DNA from: SHAN690 sp041391765 | Lineage (GTDB): Bacteria; Bacteroidota; Bacteroidia; Flavobacteriales_G; Salibacteraceae | Direction of reading: 5' to 3' | DNA length: 64,000 bases | Assembly (NCBI GenBank): GCA_041391765.1 | Contig: JAWKNJ010000026.1 | Location: 28,411 to 92,410 of the forward strand | In this document: piece by piece, positions 63,353 through 64,000 of the stretch | Layout: the number at the start of each line of letters is the position of its first letter | Position numbering within the stretch: the stretch's first letter is position 1 | Made by a program: the position numbers and the translations under genes | Notes under the pieces: generated by a model | The model's input: only the letters and a program-made list of their open reading frames with translations | Databases searched by the model: none | What the model was told of the DNA's origin: nothing

Positions 63353-64000
63353 ATGTTTAAAAACTCGAACGTGATTTATTGCCACCTTCGTTGCGTGCGG
63401 ATTACCGTTTTTCTAATTCTCATTTCTGCGGTTTTTCAATTGGCTGCGCAGCCTTGTCTTACCATGCAAAAGTCGCTCGAACGATCCGCATTGAGTCCTC
63501 AATACGCGGAAGGACTTAGACAGATGGATTCGCTTTACGCGGTGGCAGAGTATGCGGCTGCATCACGCGATGAATTTCCAACTGTCCACATTCCATTGGT
63601 GGTTCATGTGCTTTATGAGAATGAAGAGTACAATATTCCTGATTCGCAAATCCACGCACAGATTGAAGCACTCAATCGAGACTTCAATTGGGAGCAGGAC
63701 GACAAGGTCCGCATCCCGGAAATTTGGAGAAACTTGGGGCGCTCGACTAATTTTAGATTCTTCTTGGCGGACAAGGATCCTGATGGGAATTTCACCCATG
63801 GAATCACCCGAACAAAGACCAGCGTCAAAGACATTGGAAACACGGAAAGTTATTATCGTTCATCTCAGGGTGGCGTTGATCCTTGGGTGCAACCTCACTA
63901 CGTGAATATTTGGGTTTGCATTATTGATGACCGCACGCTTGGATTCACCTATTTGCCTTCAAAAAATCCCGAGCCTTCGGACGGAATCGTGATTGATCCA
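63353..64000 (+). CDS. M43-like (cytophagalysin) zinc metalloprotease, 3' partial
   Basis: Open to the end of the window with 216 codons and no stop. A signal peptide (RITVFLILISAVFQLAAQ) is followed by a segment reading PTVHIPLVVHVLYENEEYNI and QIEALNRDFNWEQDD, then FRFFLADKDPDGNFTHGITR and NIWVCIIDD, the pro-part and early catalytic fold of M43 peptidases. The HExxHxxGxxH zinc site lies beyond the edge. It is expected to be secreted, often through T9SS, to degrade proteins outside the cell. Confidence 0.8.
   Translation, partial: MFKNSNVIYCHLRCVRITVFLILISAVFQLAAQPCLTMQKSLERSALSPQYAEGLRQMDSLYAVAEYAAASRDEFPTVHIPLVVHVLYENEEYNIPDSQIHAQIEALNRDFNWEQDDKVRIPEIWRNLGRSTNFRFFLADKDPDGNFTHGITRTKTSVKDIGNTESYYRSSQGGVDPWVQPHYVNIWVCIIDDRTLGFTYLPSKNPEPSDGIVIDP

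Noticed and set aside
62583..63374. A 263-codon plus-strand frame
   Set aside because: It is antisense to the acyl-CoA carboxylase gene and has no family features.
63552..63905. A 117-codon plus-strand frame
   Set aside because: It lies in another frame inside the M43-like protease gene, whose signal peptide and family motifs are clear.

Overview
The window looks like chromosome from a member of the Bacteroidota, most likely Flavobacteriia or a close relative. Evidence: a TonB-dependent receptor, several type IX secretion (T9SS) parts (PorP/SprF-like, PorQ, a plug-type protein, a C-terminal sorting domain), GldI-like FKBP lipoproteins, LytTR/LytS signalling, porQ-cmk with a convergent ispH, type B L31, very weak ribosome binding sites, and -7 boxes of the form TAnnTTTG. 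No rRNA, tRNA, CRISPR array or recognisable transposase was found.

Layout. 1-6.3 kb: the 3' end of a Pif1-like helicase gene, a BtuB-like receptor and clpB. 6.4-8.7 kb: a LytTR regulator and a REC-PAS-LytS kinase. 8.7-15.5 kb: small secreted proteins, a MauE/thioredoxin membrane protein set among tiny Cys-rich lipoproteins, a serine hydrolase, a Lon-N-domain gene and a glycosyltransferase. 15.5-21 kb: an AT-rich accessory module on the minus strand holding one very long nuclease-helicase gene with many Helicase Associated (HA) repeats, bracketed by hairpins. 21-27.9 kb: a metallo-beta-lactamase-fold hydrolase, a GNAT-nitrilase fusion, a deoxyhypusine synthase-like gene with a CoA-binding protein, a PorP/SprF protein and a beta-helix lipoprotein. 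28-31 kb: two AT-rich secreted-protein genes. 31-39 kb: rpmE2, a GlmU-like protein, lon, a lone receiver, porQ-cmk and ispH. 39-49.4 kb: TRL-like and TPR proteins, a 1.2-kaa repeat protein, a 988-aa propeller histidine kinase and an outer-membrane barrel. 49.4-55 kb: lipoate ligase, nrnA-gldI-FKBP-FKBP and a T9SS plug-type protein. 55-64 kb: lipocalin, methyltransferase, TonB-like protein, O-antigen ligase and glycosyltransferase, TPR protein, acyl-CoA carboxylase beta subunit and the 5' end of an M43-like metalloprotease gene.

The strongest anomaly is a set of narrow zones where reading frames break repeatedly although the encoded family motifs stay intact: about 4480-4850 (clpB), 14100-14205 (Lon-N gene) and 17600-19360 (helicase). 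The pattern fits local sequence error better than gene decay. Read through, 15877-20811 becomes one gene of about 1,640 codons.

The best candidates for something undescribed are (a) that nuclease-helicase-HA module with its flanking hairpins, a possible single-protein defence cassette, and (b) the MauE-thioredoxin fusion encoded among small Cys-patterned lipoproteins, which looks like a disulfide maturation unit with its own substrates. All functions are read from sequence; no database search was run.
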